57,700 nt of DNA from JANOAR01 sp031411235 (GTDB lineage: Bacteria; Verrucomicrobiota; Verrucomicrobiia; Verrucomicrobiales; Verrucomicrobiaceae): the NCBI GenBank assembly GCA_031411235.1, contig JANOAR010000086.1, forward strand, positions 1 through 57,700, read 5' to 3'. A program made the position numbers and the translations under genes. How positions within the stretch are numbered: the first letter of the stretch is position 1; each line of letters begins with the position of its first letter. Shown one piece after another: positions 40,720-50,038 of this stretch. Under the pieces are notes generated by a model. The model did not search any database, was not told the origin of the DNA, and was given only the letters and a program-made list of their open reading frames with translations.

Positions 40720-43700
40720 CTATTTATTGAGCACTTCGTCCAGATTCATGAGTTCGTTGCAGACCATTGTCCAGGCGGCCAGAGTGGTGGCATCGAGCTT
40801 GGGGTTGGCCTTGCTTTCTCCGACGATGAGAAGCGCGGCGGCGTCGCTGGCGTTGGTCTTGTAGTGAGCTTGTAGGTCGGTGTAGCTGGCTTGCACAATG
40901 GGCACTTCGTTGGCGCGTAGCGGGCGGCAAAGGGTGGCCTGGGCGATGTGGTCGATGATCTTATCCGGGTCATTGCCAGCGGCTAACATGGCGCGTTGGG
41001 CGAGGTTGCGCGCGGCCTCGATGAAGCCGGGGTCATTCATCGTTACCAGGGCTTGCATCGGGGTGTTGGTGCGCTCGCGGCGCACGCAAGTGACTTCGCG
41101 GTTGGGGGCGTTGAAGATGTCGAGATTGGGCGGCGGAGCCATGCGCTTCCAGAAGTTGTACACCGTGCGGCGATACAGGTTTTCGCCTTTGTCTTGCTGG
41201 TAGTCTCGCGTGTTGCCGATGCCTACTTGATCCCAGATATTGCTCGGTTGGTAGGGCTTGGTGCCGGGGCCACCCATCGTTGCGGATAAGGTGGCGCTGA
41301 CGGCGAGGGCGTAATCGCGCAGCATTTCGGCATCCATGCGGAAGCGTGGGCCTCGGCTGAGCAGTTTGTTATCGCGATCCTTTTCGATCTTCTCGGGGGT
41401 AGTGGTCGCGGCCTGGCGATAGGTGGCGCTGGTGACGATGAGCTTAAAGAATCGCTTCACATCCCAGCCGCTCTCGCGGAATTCCACGGCTAGCCAATCG
41501 AGCAGTTCGGGGTGGCTCGGGGCGCTGCCCATGATGCCGAAGTCTTCGCTCGATTTGACCAGTCCTGTGCCGAAGATTTCTTGCCAGAAGCGGTTCACCG
41601 TGACGCGTGCTGTTAGCGGATTTGCGGGATCGATAAGCCATTGCGCGAGGCCGAGTCGATTGCGTGGAGCCCCAGCGAGCAGCGGTGGCAGGAAGCTGGG
41701 GGAGTTGGCTTCGACCTCTTCGCCGAGCTTGTCATAGGCTCCGCGCATGAGGATGTGGGTCATGGCTTTGCTGCCCATTTTCTCTTCTTGAATATGGGTG
41801 ATGGGGCTGCGGGCTTTGATGCTATCACGCTCGGTTTCCAGCTTGGCGATGGCTTTCGATTCGGCTTGATAGGGAGCGTCGTGGGTGCCGAGGTAGTGGT
41901 CGTAGAGCGCGGTGCGTTGGGTGTCGTTGCGCTTGGCGGCGGGCACGGCGAGCAGGTTGCGCAGCGGGCCAGCGTTGTAGAGCGTCATCACCTCAGCGGC
42001 GTCGATGGGGCGGCTGTAAAGGCGGAAGTCCTGGATGCTGCCGCCGTCGAAGTAATCGCTATGGCTGCGCTGGCCGAGGCGCAACGGCGTGGTGGTGCGG
42101 ATGCTGCTCGCGGGCTTGAGGTTGTTGGTATCGACCTTGAGTGGCTGGGCTTCGCCATTGACGAAGATTTGGATGCCTGCTGCGCCTTTGCCGTTGTAGG
42201 TGATGAAGACATGCTGCCATTGCTTGGGCCGCAGCACGGGTTTTTTGATCACGACTTTGATCGCATCGTTGGGCCAGTTGCTGACGATGTGGACGGCCAA
42301 GGTGTTGCCTTCTTGAAACAAGTCCCAGCCGCGATGGCCGTGCTGTGTGTCCATGCGCCCGATGATGCCGCCCGAGGCTGTGACGTTGGCGGCTTTGATC
42401 CAGGCTCCGTAGCTGAAGGCTTGGTTGTGGTCGAAGTCACCGACGTTACCGAGATCGATGGTGCTGCTAGGCTTCAATACAGGCGCGGGGCCGAGCTTGC
42501 CACCGGGTGCCCAGGTGATGGGGCCAGTGACTTTGATCGGCTGTGGCGCAGGTGGTTGGCAGGCGATGGTATCGCCTTTGCCCTCGTGCAGCGGCACGTG
42601 GATGACGCTGCCTTTGCTCGGCATGGCTTGGTCGATGGACTCGGGCTTGGCCGTGGCGGCCCAGGTGTCAAACTCCTTGGTGGCCGCTGCTTTGCGTGCA
42701 TCGCGTCGCAGCGTCGCGGCGGCAATCTCGTTCGGCAGGGCGCTCCAGCGTGGTTTGTCGCTTGCGCTGGCGATGACGAGACTGGGCGAGCTATCCTTGG
42801 AGTTGCCGTCCTTGGGCGGCTGTGTGGTGTTGCGGAAAAAAGCGGCCATCGAGTAATAATCGCGCTGGGTGATGGGATCAAATTTATGATCGTGGCACTG
42901 GCTGCAATTGGTGGTGAGGCCCATGTAAACCCAGCCCAATGTTTGCACGCGATCAGCGGCATAGAGCATGAGGTTTTCCTCGTCGATGGTGCCACCTTCG
43001 TTGGTGGTGATGTTGCAGCGCTGGAAGCCTGTGGCGATGAGTTGCGAGTCGGTGCGGTGGGGCAGCAAGTCGCCTGCGATCTGCTCCAGGGTGAACTTAT
43101 CGAAGGGTTGGTTGGCATTGAACGAATCAATTACCCAATCTCGATAGGGCCACATCTCGCGATAGTTATCGAAGTGCATACCGTGGGTGTCGGCGTAGCG
43201 TGCGGCATCCAGCCAGTAGCGCCCGCGATGTTCACCCCATTGCTCGGTTTTCATCAGCCGATCCACGAGTTTGTCATAGGCGTCGGGAGACGTGTCTTTG
43301 GCGAAAGCGGCGACGAGCGCAGGCGCGGGCGGTAGGCCAGTGAGATCGAGTGAAAGCCTGCGTGCGAGGTTGTGGCGATCTGCTTCGAGAGCTGGCGCGA
43401 GGCTGGTTTGTTCTAGCTTAGCGAGCACAAAGCGGTCGATGGGATTGCGCACCCACGCGGCATTTTTTACCTCGGGTAGCTTAGTGCGCTCGGGCTTGAT
43501 GAAGGACCAATGCTGCTGCCACGGTGCGCCTTGTTCGATCCAGGATTTGACCCGTGTGATCTGTTCTGGTTTCAGGTCTTTGTGCTCCTTTTTCGGCGGC
43601 ATCACTTCATCTTCATCCGTGCTGATGAGGCGTAGATAGAGCGGGCTGCTATCGGGCTTGCCCCGCACCACGGGCGACTCGCTTTTGGAGCCGTCCTTGG

Positions 43701-43884
43701 CCTCACGAGTGGCAAAAAAACCTGCCTCAGTGTCGAGTCGCAGCGAGGCCTTGCGCGATCCTGGATCGGGGCCGTGACAGTGAAAGCAGGCCTCGGCGAG
43801 GATCGGGCGAATATCGCGGTTGAACTCCACAGGCGCAGCCGTGGCGGCACTCGCAGTAAGAAGCAGAAAAGTCAGGGTTTTCAT
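40720..43884 (-). CDS. Planctomycete-type cytochrome/DUF1549/DUF1553 (PSD1) protein with LamG insertion
   Basis: A 1054-residue exported protein. A signal peptide (TLTFLLLTASAATA) is followed by a haem-type motif, CFHCHGPD with CxxCH at 33-37 (PSCyt1 domain), then DUF1549 (IDRFVLAKLE...YWLDAARYADTHG...NCSQCHDHKFDPI, a second CxxCH), a LamG/concanavalin-like beta-sandwich (DFDHNQAFSYGAWI to RPIDAAEVMTLYNAGP, roughly 490-640) and DUF1553 (NRLGLAQWLIDPANPLTARV...ANVRDYALAVSATL-type). This is a hallmark of Planctomycetes and Verrucomicrobia, proposed to handle sulfated polysaccharides. The usual DUF1501 partner is absent; the divergent neighbour is a Gfo/Idh gene. ATG 43884 gives the proper signal peptide; longer frames run through the divergent promoter. 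Confidence 0.9.
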   Translation of the reverse strand: MKTLTFLLLTASAATAAPVEFNRDIRPILAEACFHCHGPDPGSRKASLRLDTEAGFFATREAKDGSKSESPVVRGKPDSSPLYLRLISTDEDEVMPPKKEHKDLKPEQITRVKSWIEQGAPWQQHWSFIKPERTKLPEVKNAAWVRNPIDRFVLAKLEQTSLAPALEADRHNLARRLSLDLTGLPPAPALVAAFAKDTSPDAYDKLVDRLMKTEQWGEHRGRYWLDAARYADTHGMHFDNYREMWPYRDWVIDSFNANQPFDKFTLEQIAGDLLPHRTDSQLIATGFQRCNITTNEGGTIDEENLMLYAADRVQTLGWVYMGLTTNCSQCHDHKFDPITQRDYYSMAAFFRNTTQPPKDGNSKDSSPSLVIASASDKPRWSALPNEIAAATLRRDARKAAATKEFDTWAATAKPESIDQAMPSKGSVIHVPLHEGKGDTIACQPPAPQPIKVTGPITWAPGGKLGPAPVLKPSSTIDLGNVGDFDHNQAFSYGAWIKAANVTASGGIIGRMDTQHGHRGWDLFQEGNTLAVHIVSNWPNDAIKVVIKKPVLRPKQWQHVFITYNGKGAAGIQIFVNGEAQPLKVDTNNLKPASSIRTTTPLRLGQRSHSDYFDGGSIQDFRLYSRPIDAAEVMTLYNAGPLRNLLAVPAAKRNDTQRTALYDHYLGTHDAPYQAESKAIAKLETERDSIKARSPITHIQEEKMGSKAMTHILMRGAYDKLGEEVEANSPSFLPPLLAGAPRNRLGLAQWLIDPANPLTARVTVNRFWQEIFGTGLVKSSEDFGIMGSAPSHPELLDWLAVEFRESGWDVKRFFKLIVTSATYRQAATTTPEKIEKDRDNKLLSRGPRFRMDAEMLRDYALAVSATLSATMGGPGTKPYQPSNIWDQVGIGNTRDYQQDKGENLYRRTVYNFWKRMAPPPNLDIFNAPNREVTCVRRERTNTPMQALVTMNDPGFIEAARNLAQRAMLAAGNDPDKIIDHIAQATLCRPLRANEVPIVQASYTDLQAHYKTNASDAAALLIVGESKANPKLDATTLAAWTMVCNELMNLDEVLNK

Positions 43885-43978
43885 CAGTCTGGCAAAAAGT
43901 AGTGAGGGCGTAGGATACGGCCTCCATAGTCGAGTTGTATCGGCCTGCAAGATGGGTTCCGTGGGTCGTGCATTCAAA

Positions 43979-44013
43979 TTGTCCGCAGTGGACAAGATGA
44001 GATTTATCTCGTC
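43979..44013. promoter_or_regulatory. Two adjacent dyads in the divergent promoter region
   Basis: ttgtccgcagtggacaa (43979-43995) has perfect 6-base arms around five bases. Directly beside it, gatgagatttatctcgtc (43996-44013) forms an 8-pair dyad with one G-T pair. They lie 95-130 bases before the PSD1 start and just before the Gfo/Idh start, a suitable site for shared regulation. Confidence 0.35.
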
Positions 44014-44028
44014 CGTTATTTCCCACTC

Positions 44029-45369
44029 ATGAATACTCACTCCGCCCTCTCTCGTCGTCGTTTTGTAGGAGCTGCTGGCCTCGTTGTCGGCAGCATGATC
44101 ACACGTCCGCTTTTTGGAGCCGATGCCCCGAGCAATAAGCTCAATGTCGCCCTCATCGGCGTATGGGGCCGAGGCTTGGCACATTATGACTCGCTCGCCG
44201 AGGAGAACGTCGTGGCGCTCTGCGACGTCAATGAAAAGCGCTTTCCCGATGCCTTGAAGCGCTTCCCCAATGCCACGACTTACACCGACTGGCGCAAGTG
44301 CCTGGATCACAAAGACCTCGATGCCGTCGTCATCTGCACCGCTGACCACACCCACGCCTTTGTCGCCAACTGGGCGCTGAATCGCAACCTGCATGTGTAT
44401 TGTGAAAAGCCGCTGGCCATCACAGTGAATGAAGCCCGCACCGTGCGTGCGAATTGGGAGTCAAAGAAGGGCAAGCTCGCCACCCAAGTCGGGATGCAGC
44501 GCCACGCGCAGCAGAATTTCAATCGGGTGCGCGAACTCATTCGCGATGGTGCCATCGGTGATCTGAAGGCCGCCTACGCCTGGGGCAATCGGCAGATTCG
44601 CAAGCCTGGCTACCTGCCAGCGCAAGGCGAACCGCCAGCAGGCTTCAACTATGATTTGTGGCTTGGCCCAGCGCCTTTCCATCCCTACAACCCCGACTAC
44701 TTTTCCGGTGGTGCTGGGGCGAACTGCTTGTCCTGGAACATGTTCTGGGACTTCGGCGCAGGGCAGATCGGCGACATGGGCAGCCACACCATGGACTTGT
44801 TATGGAATGCCGTGGATGCTGGGTTGCCGACCTCTGCCGAGGCCAAAGGTGAAGCACCAAACTCCGACGTGACGCCCGTGGAATGTGAGTCGCGCTTTGA
44901 GCATCCCGCCAATGACTGGCGCGGCCCGATCTCGGTCAGTTGGTATCAAGGCGGTGCCATGCCGCGTGCGCCCAAGCCCTTCATCGACCTGAGCAAAATC
45001 GGCCACGGAGCCATGTTCAGCGGCTCCAAAGGCTTCCTCATCTCCGACTTCGACTCGCGTATGATCGTGCCCTTCGGCGACACTGCCGACCTCACCTACT
45101 ACAAGCCGCGCACCCAGGAAACCCTGCTGCCCCCTGTCGGCCACTTCCAAAAACAGTGGTTCGATGCCTGCCGTGATCCGAGCAAAAAAACCGCCTGCGA
45201 CTTCGGTTACAGCGCCAACATGATCGAGCAAATGCTGCTCGGTCTAGTCGCCTACCGCATCGGCAAAAAGATCCAGTACGACGGTAAAACAGGCACCAGC
45301 CCCGACACACCCGAAGCCAATCAATTCATGGGCAAGGAGTACCGCAAAGGCTGGACGATTGATGGGTGA
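44029..45369 (+). CDS. Tat-exported Gfo/Idh/MocA family oxidoreductase
   Basis: A 446-residue NAD(P)-dependent sugar oxidoreductase relative. A twin-arginine signal (SRRRFVGAAGLVVGSMI) directs export of the folded, cofactor-loaded protein. The Rossmann part reads VALIGVWGRG, with CEKPLA (125-130) supplying the conserved lysine in the EKP motif. The C-terminal part (LWLGPAPFHPYNPDYF, GQIGDMGSHTMDLLW) is typical of the secreted Gfo/Idh group of Planctomycetes and Verrucomicrobia. Substrate unknown; likely sugars or glycosides. It starts 145 bases from the divergent PSD1 gene. Confidence 0.92.
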   Translation: MNTHSALSRRRFVGAAGLVVGSMITRPLFGADAPSNKLNVALIGVWGRGLAHYDSLAEENVVALCDVNEKRFPDALKRFPNATTYTDWRKCLDHKDLDAVVICTADHTHAFVANWALNRNLHVYCEKPLAITVNEARTVRANWESKKGKLATQVGMQRHAQQNFNRVRELIRDGAIGDLKAAYAWGNRQIRKPGYLPAQGEPPAGFNYDLWLGPAPFHPYNPDYFSGGAGANCLSWNMFWDFGAGQIGDMGSHTMDLLWNAVDAGLPTSAEAKGEAPNSDVTPVECESRFEHPANDWRGPISVSWYQGGAMPRAPKPFIDLSKIGHGAMFSGSKGFLISDFDSRMIVPFGDTADLTYYKPRTQETLLPPVGHFQKQWFDACRDPSKKTACDFGYSANMIEQMLLGLVAYRIGKKIQYDGKTGTSPDTPEANQFMGKEYRKGWTIDG

Positions 45370-45578
45370 GCCACGGGGCTTGTTTCAGGGCAGTAGCGCC
45401 ATGCGCCCCAATCTGCCCATCGCGCTCCTTCCAGGGCGCGTTGGGCCGAGGCGTTGGGCCATCACGCCTGTCCTGTGGTTGCACCACTGGTACCGGCTTG
45501 GCTCCCTTCGGGAGGCGGACGTGCAGTTATTTCATCTGCGCTTTGAATAGCTCCGCGTCGCACACAGTCTCAGGGGGG
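45370..45578. other. Intergenic region with possible dispersed repeat
   Basis: No convincing gene. The central ggcgcgttgggccgaggcg and ggcttggcccttcgggaggc-like text (45434-45520) has the look of the degraded, partly translatable repeats found between genes in Planctomycetes and Verrucomicrobia. This is a judgement by eye and no second copy is present in this window. Confidence 0.3.
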
Positions 45579-45845
45579 ATGAAAAAAAACCTCCAACGTC
45601 TCGTCCTCACCGCCCTCATGCTCTCCCTGGGCGTCAGTTGCACCACCGCCTACGATGCCTACGGTCGTCCGCGACAGGTCGTGGAGCCAGGCGCGGCCCT
45701 CCTCGGAGCCGCAGCCGTCGGCCTGTTAGCCTATGGACTCTCCGACAATGGCCACCGCAACCATCGCTACTCAGGCTACCATGGCGGCCACCACGACCAC
45801 GGCTATTCGGGCCACTATGGCGGCCACGATCGCTGCTACTACTAG
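45579..45845 (+). CDS. Small lipoprotein with His/Gly/Tyr-rich tail
   Basis: An 88-residue predicted lipoprotein: MKKNLQRLVLTALMLSLGVSC, with lipobox LGVSC and the lipidated cysteine at residue 21. After a hydrophobic AALLGAAAVGLLAYGL segment, the tail is rich in His, Gly and Tyr (GYHGGHHDHGYSGHYGGHDR), with many possible metal ligands. No family recognised; it may bind metal ions at the cell surface. A purine-rich gggggg lies directly against the ATG, too close for a standard ribosome binding site. The frame extends upstream but that part is not protein-like. Confidence 0.7.
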   Translation: MKKNLQRLVLTALMLSLGVSCTTAYDAYGRPRQVVEPGAALLGAAAVGLLAYGLSDNGHRNHRYSGYHGGHHDHGYSGHYGGHDRCYY

Positions 45846-45883
45846 GGATTCCGTCTTGGCCCCGTTGTGCGCCCATCCCAACG

Positions 45884-48800
45884 CTAAAGTGCGAGCATCT
45901 CTTCGAGATCCAGTTCACTCAAGCCGCTCATCATGGGCTGGGCTTCGTCCAGGGCGGCTTCGATGAGGCCGCGCTTCTGGGCTTGCAGCTTCAGTATTTT
46001 TTCCTCGACGGTGTCGCGTGTCACGAGCCGTAGGGCGGTGACGATGCGCTCCTGGCCGAAGCGATGGGCACGGTCGATGGCTTGGGCTTCCACGGCGGGA
46101 TTCCACCAGGGATCCATGAGCATGACGTGATCCGCCGCCGTGAGATTGAGCCCGTAGCCACCCGCTTTGAGGCTGATGAGGAAGGCCTTGCGCTGCGGGT
46201 CTTTTTGAAAGGCATCGACCTGTGCGGTGCGATCTTGCGAGGAGCCGTCGAGGTAGCTGAAGGGGATCTTTTCCTTCTCCAGCTCGGCTCGCAGCAGGTG
46301 CAGGAATTTTACGAACTGAGAGAAGATGAGCACCTTGCCACCAGCGGCGATGATCTCGGCCAAGCGGTCTCGCCAGATGGCGATTTTGCCGCTGAGTTCA
46401 TCTTCATCCAGACCCTTCAGCGCAGTCTCATTCATGCCGGTGAGGCGGAGGTCGCAGCAGGTCTGGCGCAGGCGCAGCAGCACGGTGAACATGGTCAGCT
46501 TCACCGCGCCTTTGCCAGCGCGTTTGCGTGCTTCCTTCACTTCGGCTTGGCCTTCCTCCAGCACGCGGCGATACACCTCGCTCTGCGCACGGCTGAGATC
46601 GCACCAGAGGACTTGCTCCATTTTCTCGGGCAGCTCGGGGAGGACTTCGCGCTTGGTACGACGCAGGAAATAGGGGCGCACGAGTTTGCGCAGGCGCTCG
46701 GAGACCTTGCGGGCCTCGGGCGTGGCGGTGCCGTTGGCGAGGGGTGTTTCAAAGCGATCCTTGAAGACCTCGCGACTGCCAAGATAACCGGGCATGAGGA
46801 AGTGGTAGATGCTCCAAAGGTCGCGCACGCTGTTTTCCAACGGTGTGCCGGTGAGGGCAAAGCGGCGCTCGGCCTTCACTTTGCGCAGGGCTTTGGCGGC
46901 TTCGGTATCGGGGTTACGGATGTAGCTGGCTTCGTCGATGACGAGTGCGGCGAAGGTGGTCTTCGTGAGCTGTGGGAGATCGCGCACGACGAGCTGGTAG
47001 GTGGTGAGGATGACATCGTAGCGGTGAATCTCGGCATGGCTGCGAGCGCGATCGGCACCGACCAGCGCGAGGATTTTTAATCCCGGCGCAAAGCGCTCCA
47101 ACTCGCGCTCCCAGTTGCCGATGAGCGACTTGGGGCAGACGACGAGGGTGACGGCCACGCTGCCGTCGTGTGGTTCTAGCAGTCTTATCATTGCGATGGC
47201 TTGCAAGGTCTTGCCCAGGCCCATGTCATCGGCCAGCAGGCCTGCTTTGCTGCCACGCGCGGAGGCTTCCAGCCAGCGTATGCCGTGCATCTGGTAGGGG
47301 CGCAGCAGCACGGCTAGGTCGGGTAACTGCTCGCGCATCCAGTCCTCGCTCTGCCAGGTGGCGGCCTGTCCAGCTTCAAAGGTGGCATCGTCGCCGCTGA
47401 GGAGGAAGGCAGCCTTGTCGGCGCGAACCATCACGCCATCGACCTTCAATTGCCCATCGAGATCGCGCAGGGACTCCTCGAAGTCCTCGCAGGCTTCTTC
47501 GTCGAGCACATATTTTTTGCCATCGCGCCCAGTCATGCCGCGACGGCCCGAGCGGATCATTTGCAGCACCTCGGAGCGTGCGATGCTGAAGCCATCCGCC
47601 GCGACATACGCGATGTCTAGCGATAGCCAATCATGCCCCTGCCTGCGCTCGCCCGCATCGCCGTGCGCAGGCTCTAGCACCTTCGGCGAGATGCGCATGA
47701 CACCACGCGTCGCGGTTCGCCAGCGCTGGCCTTCCTCAATGGTAAAAACCTTGGCCAGTCGCGGCAACTCCGAGGCATAAAACCGCGCTACTTTATCCGC
47801 GCCGTTCAGCTTCCACGTCGTACTGCTGGCGATCTCGAAGCCCGCGTCTTCGAGCCGCAACATCGCGGCTCGTTCACGATCCATGTTGCGGGCGTAGAAG
47901 CGCGAGTCCGAGTCCTCGGCCGCGAGTGGGAATGTTACGCCGCTGACCTCTCTTGGTGTGCCTGTCATGGCTAGCCAACGCAGCGGGCCGAACACCGCGC
48001 TTAGCTTGACCTCCAGTGCCTGCATGGAGCCATCAATGGCTAGCTCAAATTGGCAGGGCACGGGCAGTACATGCAGCGCCGCGAGTGCGGTGCCTTCGAG
48101 GCGGAGTTGCAGCGCTTCATCCAGTGCCGCACGATGGCCTATCAGCCAGGCGAGCGAGCGTGTGACGGCCTTGGTGCCATCGAAGAGTGCCTCTAATAGA
48201 GCACCGACTTCACCCTCGATACGAGGCAGGGGGAAAAGCGTGCGAGTCGCGGTGCAGCAGCACCAGCAGGCCTCGGCGCTGCGCAGGACGAGGCGCATGG
48301 AGTTGCTATCGAGCGCGAGCGCGACATCGTTTTTTGCCATCGCCTCCACCACCACCACGGGCAGGCGCATGGCCTCGGCTGCGACACTGAGCATTGCATC
48401 GCTCCCGGCTCCCGGCTTACCCACGAAAACCCGCGCATGGCCCGAGATCGCCGCGAGCAGTCCCGCCAAGTCATTGCGCCCCAGCATCAGTGGCATCGAG
48501 CCGGGGCGTAGGCCTTGTGTCTTTAGCCACGCGGTGAGCACCGCATCGACGAGGTCGCCTTTGCCGGGCTCGTATTTCAGGAAAACTGCCGCCTGACCTT
48601 TAAAGCTGCCGTCGAGGACGTTCTCGGGCATGAAGATGGAGAATAAACCCGGTGCTGGCGGCAAGGGAAGCGCGGGCGTCGCGCTTGTGTGGACTGATCC
48701 CTGGCTAGGCGCATACGAGCGGGATGATTGTGCTCCCTTGTCGCGCAGCACTTTTGCCTGCCCTTCGGCACCTCGCAGCACCACGAGAACGACTGCGAGC

Positions 48801-49042
48801 GAATGCGCACACATCAGCCCACGGCTCCGCGACGTTGGGCAGGAGCACACATTTTCCACATCGCTGCGACTCCGCGCGACGAGTCCACTCTGGTAGCGCC
48901 TGCCGCCCTCGGCCACGAGGCCTCGGTAGGCGTCGCCTTCTGCCTTCGCATCGCTTACGGCACCAGCATCCGCGAGCAGGCGAGCAGCCTTCATCGCCTG
49001 CCACCCGCCGATCTCTCCCAGCCATTTCTCGGTTATCTCCAT
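45884..49042 (-). CDS. SWIM zinc-finger SNF2-family helicase
   Basis: A 1052-residue RapA/SNF2-type ATPase. The N-terminal SWIM zinc finger is complete (C66-S-C68...C78-A-H80 in CSCPTSRSRGLMCAHS). A long middle region carries an uncharacterised beta-rich domain. The SNF2 ATPase has DDMGLGKTLQA (Lys611), VILTTYQLVVRD, VIDEASYIRN (DEAS instead of DEAH), ALTGTPLENSVRDLWS and, in the C-terminal lobe, FLISLKAGGYGLNLTAADHVMLMDPWWNP and RAHRFGQ. Such proteins translocate on double-stranded DNA, possibly at repair or defence loci. No nuclease or methylase gene is adjacent. It is divergent from parA with 60 bases between starts. Confidence 0.92.
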   Translation of the reverse strand: MEITEKWLGEIGGWQAMKAARLLADAGAVSDAKAEGDAYRGLVAEGGRRYQSGLVARSRSDVENVCSCPTSRSRGLMCAHSLAVVLVVLRGAEGQAKVLRDKGAQSSRSYAPSQGSVHTSATPALPLPPAPGLFSIFMPENVLDGSFKGQAAVFLKYEPGKGDLVDAVLTAWLKTQGLRPGSMPLMLGRNDLAGLLAAISGHARVFVGKPGAGSDAMLSVAAEAMRLPVVVVEAMAKNDVALALDSNSMRLVLRSAEACWCCCTATRTLFPLPRIEGEVGALLEALFDGTKAVTRSLAWLIGHRAALDEALQLRLEGTALAALHVLPVPCQFELAIDGSMQALEVKLSAVFGPLRWLAMTGTPREVSGVTFPLAAEDSDSRFYARNMDRERAAMLRLEDAGFEIASSTTWKLNGADKVARFYASELPRLAKVFTIEEGQRWRTATRGVMRISPKVLEPAHGDAGERRQGHDWLSLDIAYVAADGFSIARSEVLQMIRSGRRGMTGRDGKKYVLDEEACEDFEESLRDLDGQLKVDGVMVRADKAAFLLSGDDATFEAGQAATWQSEDWMREQLPDLAVLLRPYQMHGIRWLEASARGSKAGLLADDMGLGKTLQAIAMIRLLEPHDGSVAVTLVVCPKSLIGNWERELERFAPGLKILALVGADRARSHAEIHRYDVILTTYQLVVRDLPQLTKTTFAALVIDEASYIRNPDTEAAKALRKVKAERRFALTGTPLENSVRDLWSIYHFLMPGYLGSREVFKDRFETPLANGTATPEARKVSERLRKLVRPYFLRRTKREVLPELPEKMEQVLWCDLSRAQSEVYRRVLEEGQAEVKEARKRAGKGAVKLTMFTVLLRLRQTCCDLRLTGMNETALKGLDEDELSGKIAIWRDRLAEIIAAGGKVLIFSQFVKFLHLLRAELEKEKIPFSYLDGSSQDRTAQVDAFQKDPQRKAFLISLKAGGYGLNLTAADHVMLMDPWWNPAVEAQAIDRAHRFGQERIVTALRLVTRDTVEEKILKLQAQKRGLIEAALDEAQPMMSGLSELDLEEMLAL

Positions 49043-49102
49043 TTCGTTGTAGCTTCCGCCGTGGCTCTGTGGTGAAGTGCGCCCCCCCAGTCAAGGAACA
49101 CT

Positions 49103-49903
49103 ATGAGGATCGTAGCAATCGCGAATCAAAAGGGTGGCGTCGGCAAAACGACGACCGCCATGAATCTCTCCGCCTGTCTCGCCGAGAAAGGCGCAAGGGT
49201 GCTGCTCATCGACCTCGACCCGCAGGCCAATGCCACCAGCGGCCTCGGCATCGCCCAGGAAGATGGCGGTAGCATGTACCCGGCGCTCGTCGGCAACATG
49301 GATCCGAGAAAACTCATCCGCAGCACCCGGCTCGACAGGCTCAGCATCATCCGCTCGCACCAAGAGCTAGCTGGCTGCGAAGTCGAGCTAGCCCAGGCTG
49401 GCAATCATCTCGTGCGCTTGCGCGAAGTGCTATCGCCACTGCGCTCTAGCGGTCACTTTGACTACGCCATCATGGATTGCCCGCCCTCGCTCGGCGTGCT
49501 GATGACGGGTGCGCTTGCGGCTGCCGACGAGTTGCTTGTGCCCATCCAGTGCGAGTACTTTGGCCTTGAAGGGCTGAGTAAAATCGTCGGCGTCGTGCAG
49601 CAAATTCGCGATTGCGGGGCCAACCCTGGGCTCGTCCTTGAAGGTATCGTCATGACCATGTACGACTCACGGGCCAACCTTGCCCAGCAAGTCGTCGCTG
49701 ACGTGCGCAGCTACTTCAGCGAGATCGTGTATAACGCCATCATCCCGCGTACCATTCGCTTGGGCGAGGCTCCTAGCTTTGGAAAAAGCATCATCGAGTA
49801 CGAATCCAGCGGACGCGGAGCCCAGTCCTACCGCGCCCTTGCCGAGGAATTCCTCGCTCGTCATGCCGCCACTCGCGCCGCCCAGGCAAGCGTCGCGGCT
49901 TGA
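49103..49903 (+). CDS. parA: ParA-family chromosome partitioning ATPase
   Basis: A 266-residue Soj-type ParA: deviant Walker A NQKGGVGKTTT with Lys10 and Lys15, LLIDLDPQANATSGLG (A-prime), and Walker B DYAIMDCPPSLG. The PIQCEYFGLEGLS segment and the closing LGEAPSFGKSIIEYESSGRGAQSYRALAEEF are typical of chromosomal ParA. ParA drives segregation by binding DNA with ATP and interacting with ParB. No parB is adjacent; in most genomes parB follows parA directly, so the partner must be elsewhere or this is an orphan paralogue. It is divergent from the SNF2 gene. Confidence 0.92.
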   Translation: MRIVAIANQKGGVGKTTTAMNLSACLAEKGARVLLIDLDPQANATSGLGIAQEDGGSMYPALVGNMDPRKLIRSTRLDRLSIIRSHQELAGCEVELAQAGNHLVRLREVLSPLRSSGHFDYAIMDCPPSLGVLMTGALAAADELLVPIQCEYFGLEGLSKIVGVVQQIRDCGANPGLVLEGIVMTMYDSRANLAQQVVADVRSYFSEIVYNAIIPRTIRLGEAPSFGKSIIEYESSGRGAQSYRALAEEFLARHAATRAAQASVAA

Positions 49904-50038
49904 TAAAATCATGTTGCGCATAGTCGAGTCACCATCACCATCAGGCCCAGTGATGAGATAAGCGCCGCGAGCGATCAAAAATACTTTGAACAACTTTCAG
50001 CGTTCACCCGTCCAGCAACCCGCAACTTCATTAAATTC

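Noticed and set aside
41641..43335. 564-codon open frame opposite the PSD1 gene
   Set aside because: Composition dominated by Gly, Val and Ala and no family motif; the minus-strand protein has CxxCH, DUF1549, LamG and DUF1553 features.
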